From Saccharothrix sp. ST-888 (GTDB lineage Bacteria > Actinomycetota > Actinomycetes > Streptomycetales > Streptomycetaceae): a DNA stretch of 64,000 nucleotides. The stretch is taken from contig NZ_JYJF01000017.1 in assembly GCF_000955975.1 (NCBI RefSeq), positions 12,881-76,880 on the forward strand, in the 5' to 3' direction. Made by a program: the position numbers and the translations under genes. The notes under the pieces were generated by a model. That model had not been told where the DNA came from and ran no database searches. It saw only the letters and a program-made list of their open reading frames with translations. Position 1 is the first letter of the stretch. Each line of letters begins with the position of its first letter. Below, piece after piece: positions 9,401-17,498 of the stretch.

Positions 9401-9967
9401 AGCTACCCCTGGAAGATCCGCCTCGGCGAAGCCCAGCAAACCGACGACGGCCTGGTCGGCTACGTCCTCGACAACGACTACGACCACTTCGAAACCATCA
9501 CCACCCCCGCCGCAGGCACCGACGGCTACCTGCGGCCGATCGGCGACAAACCCAGCCTGGAACTCAACTTCGGCGCCCACAACACCGCCGTCGCCACCGT
9601 CCTGTGCGACCCACGCGCCGCCGTCCACGCCACCACCGACATCCTCGCCACCAAACGCGTCCTCATCCCCCAGGAATTCACCGACCAAGCCCTCGCCCGC
9701 ATGGCCGTCAACTTCCGCACCGGCCCCCTCCTCGCCGGCACCACCGAACTCAAAAACGACCAGGCACAGACCGTGGAAACCGCGGTGATGCCCGCACCGG
9801 CCGGCATCACCGGCACCTGGACCTGGACGGAGAAACGCGGCACCACCTGGGAGAAGCTCCCGATCCTCAGCCAGGACCAGTCCGACCTCCCGCTGGCCCA
9901 ACCCGAGATCCGCTCCGGCTTCCTCACCCTCGACAACGCCACCGCACACACCCGCACCAACGGCTGA
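6500..9967 (+). CDS. Giant uncharacterised protein with internal coiled coil, third gene of the operon
   Basis: The 1155-residue product begins at ATG 6500 behind GAAAGGA. The N-terminal third contains DFPLVPNRWLVVRH, LTAWVVESDYLDP and PGLLTFSVFQPYNQNVFSMHDTL, which look like a folded beta-rich module. Residues about 365-450 are rich in Ala, Glu, Arg and Gln and probably form a coiled coil. The rest is long, soluble and aromatic-rich (WDPWPESTFQELRAGQLAFLELSVVDRFGR). The C-terminus ends in GTWTWTEKRGTTWEKLPILS followed by LDNATAHTRTNG. No secretion signal or known fold is recognised. A second copy of the last 30 or so codons lies behind the next gene and carries an IS insertion, so a paralogue or duplicate once stood there. 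Confidence 0.8.
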   Translation: MSVDNTLVVPVEVAALAVNRQTRDTGDHVFQRWNTNFKGLGRGESPEPTPFDGLEVWPGDEKRLGVYLQWELPAALTRGRHDEEEGVGDFPLVPNRWLVVRHAEGTGTLTAWVVESDYLDPMNGTVSFQDPDSDTPKATLIGKCHQLHGPWQEPAAPHTPFLTAIGPGLLTFSVFQPYNQNVFSMHDTLDGVADRDRLSYFVAGWYADPGSDILAHGVPVGLAERLRRLEWTQPVGSGSGIRASVYTGTVLGLDWDLTGPVPDPPCPSSTDVTVMVANTMSEAAAELSSQAGGAEAFSTDEADLFRAFLLGGTEGLAERDRPEADILTDRRAHDTAFGPVPGGYRWFIGERGEDPGRIPSPATAAAQRTARTAEAATIADLNRKQAEHDAPEAQLDAARERLYQLWWLSQRERQPQQFRQRIAGELDAAKARVTDLARQLTEQRRALPWGKTEEQLATSIDTLYPAFGARTARRLIRVPTQDYEYCADPVVALQGGRLHAPLTRDTPLPGRTPDRLVTRASGITTSDVTDLARQVDLTNLPACFHALLTEFLILDRALAADGIHDVDGTLPEYGTKPWEMPWQPLYLLWKAEYFPLPFRASDTARWEFVEGSRYQWQDQWQETATPRFTPDYQVISGRQILTPAAGHAADGALASYARTRDHLPTDSLKRLRASIRNTDLLSQTLDGFGAAIAQRQPHAGLQPTSDIADLIGNGNYPPPDPGGFPTDDWDPWPESTFQELRAGQLAFLELSVVDRFGRAVNLIGEDSHFRPEMSPTMRPAHPVQSHDSERLVELGPRLLQPARLTFAFLSATGDDDTDLVPGTNPVCAWLLHNRLDHSLVVYTPEGATLGELRVTLNPDSQHEVSWTALPGSGLDDFEQLQTFSPHAYDLLSAIKTRGPDTFDAFRATIDKALEAIDPDGPADPGLGFLLGRPLALLRTRLSLDLRGPLRTDTGWQHLFDPPQPQLPSYPWKIRLGEAQQTDDGLVGYVLDNDYDHFETITTPAAGTDGYLRPIGDKPSLELNFGAHNTAVATVLCDPRAAVHATTDILATKRVLIPQEFTDQALARMAVNFRTGPLLAGTTELKNDQAQTVETAVMPAPAGITGTWTWTEKRGTTWEKLPILSQDQSDLPLAQPEIRSGFLTLDNATAHTRTNG

Positions 9968-10048
9968 CACCGCCCACTGGCCCCGCCCCCACCAGCACAC
10001 CCGCAGGCCGGCGCGCCCGCCACGCCGGCCACCCCAAGGAGCATCGCC

Positions 10049-11416
10049 ATGGCCCTGGTCTCCCCCACCCGCATCACAGACCCCACCGCCCAAGAACCGC
10101 TGCTGACCTACGACCTGGCCACCAGCCCCGACCCCCTCAAAGCATCCCCCGAAAACCCCGCCACACCCGAAGAAACCGGCGAGCTGATCATCACCGCCTC
10201 CCGGAACAGCGGCACCCCGGCCGACGTGGAATTGATCAAGGTAAAAGTACCGGCCGGAACAATGTCACCGGACCTGGCCACCAACCTGTCCAGCATCAAC
10301 CCACGCATCACCCTCAACGGCTGGACAACCCAACGCCAAGAATCCTACGACGAAATCATCTTCACCCCCACAGCCAGCCACGAAACGATCGGACCCGACA
10401 ACGGCTTCACCATCCAACTCTCGCAAATCCCCATCAACCGCAAAGTCGGCACCGCACAGATCGAAGTAACCGAACACTCCCGGGAAGGCGAAAATGGCAC
10501 CTTCAAAGACAGGACCACCGTGTTCAACGTCGGCAAATTCCCCGCCGACTTCTACATGAAGGAATTCAAGGTCGAAGGCGACCTCGTCATCGACAACGGC
10601 GGCGAAGCCACCCTGACCTGGCAACGCTCCACCAACGCCACCTACGAACTCCTCTACGGAAACACCAACCTCAACGTCACCAACGAAACCACCCGCACCA
10701 TCACCAACATCAAATCCGACACCACCTTCTACCTCCGCGGCACCACCAGCAACGACCCAACAAACCCTGTCACCCGCATCCTCACCGCCCACATCACCGT
10801 CCGACGACCAGACCTCGAAGTAGGAAACCTCACCGTCCACGGCGCGGTCACTGGCAACCTGACCCTCACCCGCGGCGCCCTGACCCTCCAAGAAGGAAGC
10901 CTCCACGTGAACGGTGCCGTCACCGCACGTGGCAATGTGACCGTTACCGAAGGAACCCTGACGGCCAGCGGCCCCACGAACCTGGCAGGTCCGACGCAGC
11001 AGCTCCAATCCAGCGAACTGACAAACGGAGCCTACGTTTGGGAGTTCCGGGCAGAGACATCAGGGCTCGTCCTCGTAGTGGTGCACGTCCAGGATTTTGA
11101 TAGCTATGGCGGCGTCGGGATCTACGCTGAGGGCGAGGATGACGTGGTCTGGCGGCGTTGGCAGTACGACCAGAACAACCACACAGTTGTAGGCGTCGTG
11201 AGGAGTGGAGTAACGTTCCGAATCGGCTGCAGCAAGAGTGGTACAGGGCGGGTGATGCGACACGCCTATTTCATTCCGTTCGGTGACCATGGAATCACAT
11301 CACCTGGGACAGTCGGCGAAGACCGTGCGGTGAAAGAAATCTCAGCGACCACGCTGCCTCAAGGGGATCTTCCGCTCACTCTGGAGGAGTTGCGAACGCG
11401 GGACGGTCACGCATAG
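10049..11416 (+). CDS. Fibre-like modular protein, fourth gene of the operon
   Basis: The 455-residue product starts at ATG 10049 with AAGGAG eight bases upstream. Four parts are visible: an N-terminal beta region (1-165), an Ig/FN3-like module near 170-250 (GGEATLTWQRSTNATYELLYG... TTFYLRGT), a periodic stretch at 250-320 (EVGNLTVHGAVTGNLTLTRG... GNVTVTEGTLTASG) resembling the repeats of trimeric phage fibres, and a compact C-terminal part ending the fold with RHAYFIPFGD. Phage tail-fibre tips often have such small beta domains. No signal peptide is present. The first 930 bases are rich in AAC, AAA and GAA codons; the last 440 have a different base use, which hints at an exchanged tip. This reading is structural inference only. 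Confidence 0.75.
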   Translation: MALVSPTRITDPTAQEPLLTYDLATSPDPLKASPENPATPEETGELIITASRNSGTPADVELIKVKVPAGTMSPDLATNLSSINPRITLNGWTTQRQESYDEIIFTPTASHETIGPDNGFTIQLSQIPINRKVGTAQIEVTEHSREGENGTFKDRTTVFNVGKFPADFYMKEFKVEGDLVIDNGGEATLTWQRSTNATYELLYGNTNLNVTNETTRTITNIKSDTTFYLRGTTSNDPTNPVTRILTAHITVRRPDLEVGNLTVHGAVTGNLTLTRGALTLQEGSLHVNGAVTARGNVTVTEGTLTASGPTNLAGPTQQLQSSELTNGAYVWEFRAETSGLVLVVVHVQDFDSYGGVGIYAEGEDDVVWRRWQYDQNNHTVVGVVRSGVTFRIGCSKSGTGRVMRHAYFIPFGDHGITSPGTVGEDRAVKEISATTLPQGDLPLTLEELRTRDGHA

Positions 11417-11444
11417 GTGCAGCAGGTCGTCTGACGATCTGCAC
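11417..11444 (+). terminator. Hairpin just behind the four-gene operon
   Basis: Directly after the TAG stop, GTGCA pairs with TGCAC and GGTCGT pairs with ACGATC (one G-U), with a three-base bulge and a CTG loop. No T-run follows, as is common for actinomycete terminators. It is a modest hairpin and could be chance in this base composition. Confidence 0.4.
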
Positions 11445-11623
11445 TGCCCTCCTGGATACAGGCGCCCGTACGCTGCGGACAATCGGACACGCTTGCCAGC
11501 CTTGACGAACGGGATACAAGTTCGCTGGTCAGGCGGCGGGGAAGCCACCAGCAAGAGTGCGCCGATCCTCAGCCAGGACCAGCACGACCTGCCACTGGCC
11601 GAACCCGAGATCCGCTCCGGCTA

Positions 11624-12809
11624 CTGAAGTTGAATTCGTGATGTCGGTCTGATGGTGGTCAACCGTCCATGATCAGGCCGGTGGTGGCGAGGCATCCGTC
11701 GATGAGGTGAGGGCGGTACTGGATCTGCTTCAGGCTGCGTTTGACGGCTCGGGCGAGCTGGTCGAGGTTGGCGGCGGCGAGGTTGCCGATGGTGCGCTTG
11801 ACCAGCGACCAGATGCCCTCTTGCGGATTGAGGTCCGGTGCGTACGAGGGGAGTTGGAAGACGGTCAGCCAGTCCTGGTTCGCCTGGATGAACGCCTGCA
11901 TCGGCGGCATCAGGTGAGCGCGCAGGTTGTCCCACACGAGCACGATCGGGCCGCCGAGCCGGATGTGCGCGCGGATGAGCAGGTCGCGGTAGTCCTGCCA
12001 GGTCAGGCCCTTCTTCTCGCCCTTGCGGCCGCGGTAGACGTGGAAGCTGTAGAACATCCGGGACCTCTGACCGGGTTTGTAGCAGCTCAGCCCCGCCATG
12101 GAGACCCGGCCGGCTCCCCGGCCACGCACCCGCACGACTGGCGTGCAGCCGAGCCTGCCCCAGGTCCTGGCACGCGGCGGCCTCATCGACTGCCCGGCTT
12201 CGTCCTCAAAGACAAGCCAGGCCCCGCGGGCCGCCGCGGTGCTTTTACCCGCGGCCACGTCTCCTTCTTCCACAGCTCAACCGCCGCATCGTCGCGCTCG
12301 ATCGCCCGGCGGGCCGGCTGCTGCCAGGACCAGCCGTGCCGCTTGAGCAGGACCCACGTGCCCTCCACGGTGTAGGAGACGTGGAACAGCCGACCGATCA
12401 ACGTCTTCACCCGCGCGAGGGTCCACCGCTGGTCCTCCCAGCCGTGGGCCAGCGGCCCACGCTCCAACTCCCGTTCCAGCCGCGCGATCTGGGCATCGGA
12501 CAGCTTCGGACGACCGGGCGAGCCCTTCGAGGCGACTCCCGTTGCCCCGCCCTCGCGCCACTGCCGGCGCCAGCGCTCCACCGAACGCACGCTCACCCGC
12601 ATCGCGGCCGCGATGTCCCGGCTCTTCTCGCCGTCCTCGAAGCGTTCCACAGCCTGCCGCCGGATCCGCTCCCGCGCGGCCCTCTCCGCGTCGGTCAAAC
12701 CGCCGCCCTGTGCATACCTCACAGCACACGACTACCGGGATCGCCCCTCCGCAGGCAGGCGAACGCTACTGCTTCACCCATCCGAGCGACATCACGGATT
12801 CAACTTCAG
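11624..12809 (-). mobile_element. Complete IS630-family insertion sequence
   Basis: The element is 1186 bases long. Its left end begins CTGAAGTTGAATTCGTGATG at 11624, and the right end (12787-12809) is the reverse complement with a single difference over 23 bases. It is flanked on both sides by TA (11622-11623 and 12810-12811), the target duplication known for IS630/Tc1-mariner elements. The transposase is encoded on the minus strand in two overlapping frames. The near-perfect ends and open frames suggest a recent and possibly still mobile copy. Confidence 0.93.
11659..12722 (-). CDS. IS630-family transposase, two frames joined by probable -1 frameshift
   Basis: The first frame (12722 down to 12183) encodes the helix-turn-helix half: RDIAAAMRVSVRSVERWRRQW, then GSPGRPKLSDAQIARLE. 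The second (about 12273 down to 11659) encodes the DDE half: VFEDEAGQSMRPPRARTWG with the first Asp, IVLVWDNLRAH with the second, and LPSYAPDLNPQEGIW with the Glu. The second frame is -1 relative to the first and enters near an AAAA run (12243-12246 on the plus strand), which fits the programmed frameshifting known for this family. It could also be an inactivating single-base change. Together the product would be about 350 residues, normal for IS630. Confidence 0.88.
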
Positions 12810-12991
12810 TACCTCACCCTCGACAACGCCACCGCACACACCCGCACCGACAACTGACACCACATCACCAACCCCGCCCTTGCCGATAACCTCATCCGCA
12901 CTGATGAGAGCCGGTGAGCGGTGATCCACCGGATGCCGGCCGAGTCGGCACTCTGGCGAGACTGGCGATTACCCCAGCATGATGATCAGCC

Positions 12992-13654
12992 GTGCTGCTG
13001 CGACTGGCCTACCTGGGTGCGACGAACGCGTTCGCGATTCTGCGACTGCTGCCGACGAGCGACCACGACAAGGACATGGAGATCCCCGCACTGCGCCATC
13101 AGATCACCGTGCTGGAGCGGCAGCTGAGCGGACAGCGCGTACGGTTCGAGGCGAGCGACCGGGCCTTCCTGCCAGCCCTGCTGCACCGGATACCGACGCA
13201 CGCGCTGCACCGAATGCGCTTGCTGGTACGGCCGGACACCATTCTGCGATCGCACCGCGACCTGATCGCCCGCCACCACGCCACTCGCTCCCGGCCCAAG
13301 CGCGGCGGCCGACCGCGCACCGTACGCTCCGTCCGTGCCCTGGTCCTGCGGCTGGCCGCCGAAAATCCGGCATGGGAGTACCGGCGCCTGCACGGGGAGC
13401 TTCTCGTCCTCGGCATAAAGGTGGCCGCCCCCACGATCTGGGAGATCCTCAAGGAGGCCGGTATCCCACCGTTACCCGAGCGCACCTCCACTACGTGGGC
13501 GGCCTTCCTGCGCTCCCAGGCCGACGCACTCCTGGCGTGCGACTTCTTCGAGACGATCACCCTGTCCGGAGCCCGCCGGCAGGACGCCGGCCGCGACCGG
13601 TTCGCCCAGCTCGTCCGCCACGCCGCAGCCGCCCAGCGCGACCGGCTCACCTGA
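12992..13654 (+). pseudogene. Truncated integrase-core (rve) transposase
   Basis: The frame opens at GTG 12992 and encodes 220 residues. It begins LLRLAYLGATNAFAILRLLP and has the conserved DMEIPALRHQITVLERQL and PTIWEILKEAGI blocks of a large actinomycete integrase-core transposase family that normally exceeds 300 residues. The catalytic core starts with LACDFFETITLSGAR, which includes the first Asp, but the sequence then departs from the family and stops soon after. The second Asp and the Glu are missing. An internal deletion or recombination has therefore removed the active site. Confidence 0.7.
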
Positions 13655-13925
13655 CCGCCTGCCGCGCCCACCCAGCCGCGGATTGGCCGGAGTCCCATCC
13701 CCCCGAGCTGGTCGACTCCCGCAGGGCGCCCCGAAGCTCCGTCAACTGTGAGCTCCCTGGCCGTCCGCCCGCGCGAGCCTCTGGCGCGCCCCGGATCGTT
13801 ACGCACAGTAGCGAAGTTTGGGAGTCCGCAGCGTCCACGCCGACATCGCGACGACCGGCCGTACGTCGGTACACCCAGGTGCGGGTCCTCACCGCGAGCC
13901 GCAGGTCAGGGCCCCAATCCGGCGT

Positions 13926-13947
13926 TGGTGGTCGCATGGTGGTCGCA
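13926..13947. repeat. Tandem 11-bp direct repeat in front of the integrase gene
   Basis: TGGTGGTCGCA occurs twice back to back, about 75 bases before the integrase start. Short direct repeats beside an integrase can be arm-type binding sites for the recombinase or an excisionase. That role is inference; the repeat itself is exact. The rest of the 13655-14022 gap shows no gene I can support. Confidence 0.5.
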
Positions 13948-14022
13948 GACGACCATCGGGGCGGTACCCCGGTAGCCTCCGCGGGTCGCTCAAGGACTAA
14001 CTGCCGCAGGAGGCTGGGGAAT

Positions 14023-15273
14023 TTGCGCAAGTCAGGACGGCCGGGCCGGGTCTACCGCCGATGCGGGTGCCGTGATGCCACCCGGCGTCAGCTCGGCGCA
14101 GCCTGCCCGCGCCTGGCCGAGGAGGGACATGGCACGTGGACGTTCGCCGTCGACATTCCCTCCCTCAGCGGCCGCAGGCGCACCGTGCGCCGCGGCGGGT
14201 TCGAGGACGAGTGGCATGCCGAGACCGCGCTGCGACGCTTCCTCGAAGGCCGGCAGCTGGGCTTCGACGCCGACCCGCACGAGACGGTGGCCGCCTACCT
14301 CACCAAGTGGCTCAAGAGCATGGAGTTCCTCCTCAAACCCACCACCTACGCCCGCTACCGCACCTACGTGCTCTGCGAATTGATACCCGTCTTCGGCAAG
14401 CTGCACCTGGAGGAGCTCGCCCACGACCACATCTCCGCCTACGCCCACGAGCAGCTCGACGCCGGCCGCGGACGCCAGGCCGTCTACCACTGCCTCGCCA
14501 CGCTCTCCAGCGCCCTGGGCACGGCCGTGCGCACCCACCGCCTTCCCTTCAACGCCGCCCAGCCCCTGCCCATGCGCAGGCCCCGCCCCGACGAACGCGT
14601 CCCGTGGACCGCGGAGCAGGCCGTCGCCTTCCTCTCCCACTGCCGAAACGTCGACCCCGCCTTCGCCGACCTGTTCGAGGTCATCATCGGCACCGGCCTG
14701 CGCAAGGGCGAGGCGCTCGGCCTCCAGCGCCCGTGCGTGCGGCTGGACGACCGCGTCATGTACATCCGCCACACCCTGTCCGCCATCGACAACCACGAAC
14801 TCGTCCTGACCGCACCGAAGACCAGGAAGAGCCGCAACTGGGTGCCCCTGTCCGAGCGCGTCGCCGCCGCCCTCCAGCGCGCCATGGACCGGAGCACCGC
14901 CACCGTCAACGGCCACGTCTTCCAGGGCCCCGACGGCAAGCCCCTCCACCCGGCCGCCGTCCGCCGGCGCTTCCACGAGCTGCGCGAACAGGCCGCACTG
15001 CCCCACGTCACCATCCACGACCTGCGCCACCTCGCCGCCACCCTCGCCCTGGAGGGCAACGTCTCCATGGCCGTCATCTCCAAGACGCTGCGGCACTCCA
15101 CGCTGTCGACCACCGCGAACATCTACAGCCACCTGACCTGGGACGTCGCCCGGGCCGCCGTGAACACCATCGAGGCAAGGCTCCACCTCGTCGAAGCCCG
15201 CACCCAGTCCGGCCCCGACGCCCCTGCCCACGAAGTCGGCTTGCCGAACCCGCTGTTCAGCCACGCGGCCTGA
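14023..15273 (+). CDS. Tyrosine recombinase (integrase) of a tRNA-Pro integrative element
   Basis: The 416-residue enzyme carries out site-specific DNA integration and excision. It has an N-terminal arm-binding and SAM-like core-binding region (TVAAYLTKWLKSMEFLLKPTTYARYRTYV) and a C-terminal catalytic domain. Catalytic residues can be placed: Arg227 in GTGLRKGEALGL, His332 and Arg335 in HDLRH, His358 in RHSTLSTT and Tyr368 in NIYSHLT. The start is TTG at 14023, since AGGAGG lies nine bases before it and the homologous region begins with GRVYRRCGC. The open frame upstream has no good ribosome site. It points at a tRNA-Pro gene 388 bases away, the usual attachment target. An excisionase gene was not seen next to it. 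Confidence 0.93.
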   Translation: MRKSGRPGRVYRRCGCRDATRRQLGAACPRLAEEGHGTWTFAVDIPSLSGRRRTVRRGGFEDEWHAETALRRFLEGRQLGFDADPHETVAAYLTKWLKSMEFLLKPTTYARYRTYVLCELIPVFGKLHLEELAHDHISAYAHEQLDAGRGRQAVYHCLATLSSALGTAVRTHRLPFNAAQPLPMRRPRPDERVPWTAEQAVAFLSHCRNVDPAFADLFEVIIGTGLRKGEALGLQRPCVRLDDRVMYIRHTLSAIDNHELVLTAPKTRKSRNWVPLSERVAAALQRAMDRSTATVNGHVFQGPDGKPLHPAAVRRRFHELREQAALPHVTIHDLRHLAATLALEGNVSMAVISKTLRHSTLSTTANIYSHLTWDVARAAVNTIEARLHLVEARTQSGPDAPAHEVGLPNPLFSHAA

Positions 15274-15607
15274 CGGCCCCACCGCTGCAGGCGGCTCGGC
15301 GCTCCTGGCCGCTCCGGCCACCAGGGCCGACAAGCAACCGGGATTCCCGGCTCATAGCTGACACCCGATAAACGTGCGGCCTGTCGAAGCAGATGACGCC
15401 GCAGGTTCTGTCGGCATGCCTATTTCCCGCGAATCCTGGCCCATTTCAGCGCCGAAGAGGCGACCAGTCCGCGATCGACGGCACGCGGATTCCCGGATGA
15501 ATGAACAAATGCCCCGTCACGACCAGGTCGGAGGGGCCAGGCCTGCGGAAACGCGCTCAGCGAGGCGATGTGAACGAGCGTTCACGACCACATTGCGACC
15601 ACCAAAG

Positions 15608-15642
15608 GAAAAAGCCGTTCCTATCATTTCGATAGGAACGGC
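15608..15642 (-). terminator. Intrinsic terminator for the tRNA-Pro transcript
   Basis: A 12-bp perfect stem (GCCGTTCCTATC / GATAGGAACGGC) with a five-base loop lies about 20 bases behind the tRNA 3' end. On the minus strand it is followed by TTTTTCC, a classic rho-independent signal. It lies on the element side of the tRNA. Confidence 0.85.
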
Positions 15643-15661
15643 CTCCGACCTGCGGAAATGC

Positions 15662-15738
<77 letters not shown>

Positions 15739-15901
15739 TGGTCCCGATGCTTCCGGCCAGTTGCCTTGCGGCTTCTGGTCTTCGGCTTCTTGACCTTGCC
15801 CCCGGTGTCCCGGCGACGTGGAAAACAATACAGCACAACGGGGGGTGCTCGCTGCCAGGTATCCATCGCCGGTGTGCTGGGGGTCGGTGGGGTGGTGCAG
15901 G

Positions 15902-17347
15902 TCAGGGTGTCGGGTGGTGGGAGTCGTAGCGGAGGAAGGCGGGGCGGCGGGCGGCGAGGAGGAGGACGGCGGCGAGGCAGGCGAGGCCGCCGGTGACCAC
16001 GGAGACGGCGGGGGAGGTCAGGGAGGCGACGGTGCCGGACTCGAAGTCGCCGAGGCGCGGGCCGCCGGCGACGACCACGATGAAGATGCCCTGGAGGCGG
16101 CCGCGCATGTCGTCGGGGGCGGCGACCTGCATCATCGTGTTGCGGAAGATCATGCTGATGGTGTCGGCGCAGCCCGCGGCGGCCAGCAGCGCCAGACCGA
16201 GCCACAGCTCGCGGACCAGGCCGAAGGCGGTGATCGACAGCCCCCAGGCGGCCACCGAGGCCAGGGTGGCAGCGCCGTGCCGACGGACCCGGCCGACCCA
16301 GCCGGAGAACGCGGCTCCGAGCAGCGCGCCCACCGCGGGTGCCGCCACCAGCAGGCCGACGGTGCCCGGGCCGCCGCCGTAGAAGCCAACTGCGATGGCG
16401 GGGAAGAGTGCCCTGGGGAGGCCGAAGATCATGGCGGCGAGGTCGGCGAGGAAGCTGGTGCGCAGGTTGGGCTGCTCGCGGAGGAAGCGGAGGCCGTCCA
16501 GGACCGAGGCGCGCCGCTTGCGCTCGCCGTCGCCGCCGGGCCGCATCGAGGGCAGCCGCCACATCGCGTACAGCGTGGCGCTGAAGGCGACGGTGTCCAC
16601 CAGGTACGCGGCCTGGGCTCCGTACGCGCCGATCAGGACGCCGCCGAGCATCGGGCCGACGGTCGAGCCGAGGTTCATGCTGACGGTGTTGAGGGCGTTG
16701 GCGGCGGGCAGCTGACGGCTCGGCACCAGACGGGGGATCATCGAGGAGCGAGCGGGTGAGCTGAGCGCGAAGAAGGCGGCCTGCACGGCCACCGCTGCGT
16801 ACAGCACCGCGACCGCGTGCGACCCGAGCAGCGCCTGCGCCGCCAGGGCGGCCGAGACGAGCGCGAGCCCGCCCGAGCCGATCAGTCCGAGCAGTCGGCG
16901 GTCCACGGTGTCGGCGATCGCGCCGCCGTAGAGGCCGAAGGCGACCAGCGGCACCAGGGCGAAGAGCCCGACCAGGCCGGTCGCGAGGCTGGAGCCGGTG
17001 AGTTGGTAGACCTGGACGGAGACCGCCACGGCGGTCATCTGCTGCCCGATCGAGGAGACGGACTGTCCGAACCAGACCCGCCGGTAGTCCGGTATCTCCC
17101 GCAGCGGGGTGATGTCGGCGAACGCCCCCTTGGCCAGCCGCCGCAGCGGTCCGCGCGCCCGGTCCGGGCCGGGACGATCTACATCCGGATGGTCCGCCCC
17201 CGGATGGTCGTCGGCAGGACCGGACTCCCCAGCGGACGGCGAGGAGGGTGAGGAGGGTAAGGAGGGTGAGGAGGGTGAGGACGAGGACGGCGATGCAGAG
17301 GACCGCGACGAAGAGGACGGCGAAGGCGAGGGAGGATTAGTCGACAC
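15902..17347 (-). CDS. MFS transporter, EntS-like exporter family
   Basis: The 481-residue protein is a 12-helix major facilitator. The typical N-terminal block DYRRVWFGQSVSSIGQQMTAVAVSVQVYQLTGSS and the motif GGAIADTVDRRLL (motif A-like) resemble the EntS/tetracycline-exporter branch used to export small molecules or siderophores. The first 80 residues are unusual: Ser/Pro-rich low complexity encoded by a degenerate 9-base tandem (GAGGAGGGT on the plus strand, about 17240-17290), then an Asp/Pro stretch. No other in-frame start lies between this tail and the first helix, so the extension appears real. The substrate is unknown. It is the first chromosomal gene behind the tRNA. Confidence 0.85.
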   Translation of the reverse strand: MSTNPPSPSPSSSSRSSASPSSSSPSSPSLPSSPSSPSAGESGPADDHPGADHPDVDRPGPDRARGPLRRLAKGAFADITPLREIPDYRRVWFGQSVSSIGQQMTAVAVSVQVYQLTGSSLATGLVGLFALVPLVAFGLYGGAIADTVDRRLLGLIGSGGLALVSAALAAQALLGSHAVAVLYAAVAVQAAFFALSSPARSSMIPRLVPSRQLPAANALNTVSMNLGSTVGPMLGGVLIGAYGAQAAYLVDTVAFSATLYAMWRLPSMRPGGDGERKRRASVLDGLRFLREQPNLRTSFLADLAAMIFGLPRALFPAIAVGFYGGGPGTVGLLVAAPAVGALLGAAFSGWVGRVRRHGAATLASVAAWGLSITAFGLVRELWLGLALLAAAGCADTISMIFRNTMMQVAAPDDMRGRLQGIFIVVVAGGPRLGDFESGTVASLTSPAVSVVTGGLACLAAVLLLAARRPAFLRYDSHHPTP

Positions 17348-17498
17348 GGAGACTCATGGTCGGCCACACCCCGGCCCTCGTCGCCACCGCCCCTGCCGTC
17401 ACCGCTCCTCCTCGCCCGAAAGCCCACCCGATGGCCCCGCCCGCAGCGCACCTCAGTAACCGTCGCAACCCAGCGCACAGCACCCACCGCAGCGGCGG

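Larger units (their letters stand above)
11562..12857 (+). pseudogene. Second copy of the third gene's C-terminal end, split by IS630
   Basis: Bases 11562-11623 encode PILSQDQHDLPLAEPEIRSG, and bases 12812-12857 continue with LTLDNATAHTRTDN and a stop. Joining the two sides and dropping one TA copy restores the reading frame exactly and matches the end of the protein encoded at 6500-9967 with only a few substitutions. The intervening 1186 bases are an IS630 element. Upstream of 11562 the similarity stops, so the copy was already partial or arose by recombination with a related gene. Confidence 0.85.

Noticed and set aside
12979..14022. A continuous plus-strand frame that would fuse 348 extra codons to the integrase
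   Set aside because: It overlaps a truncated transposase in another frame; the integrase has its own TTG with AGGAGG.
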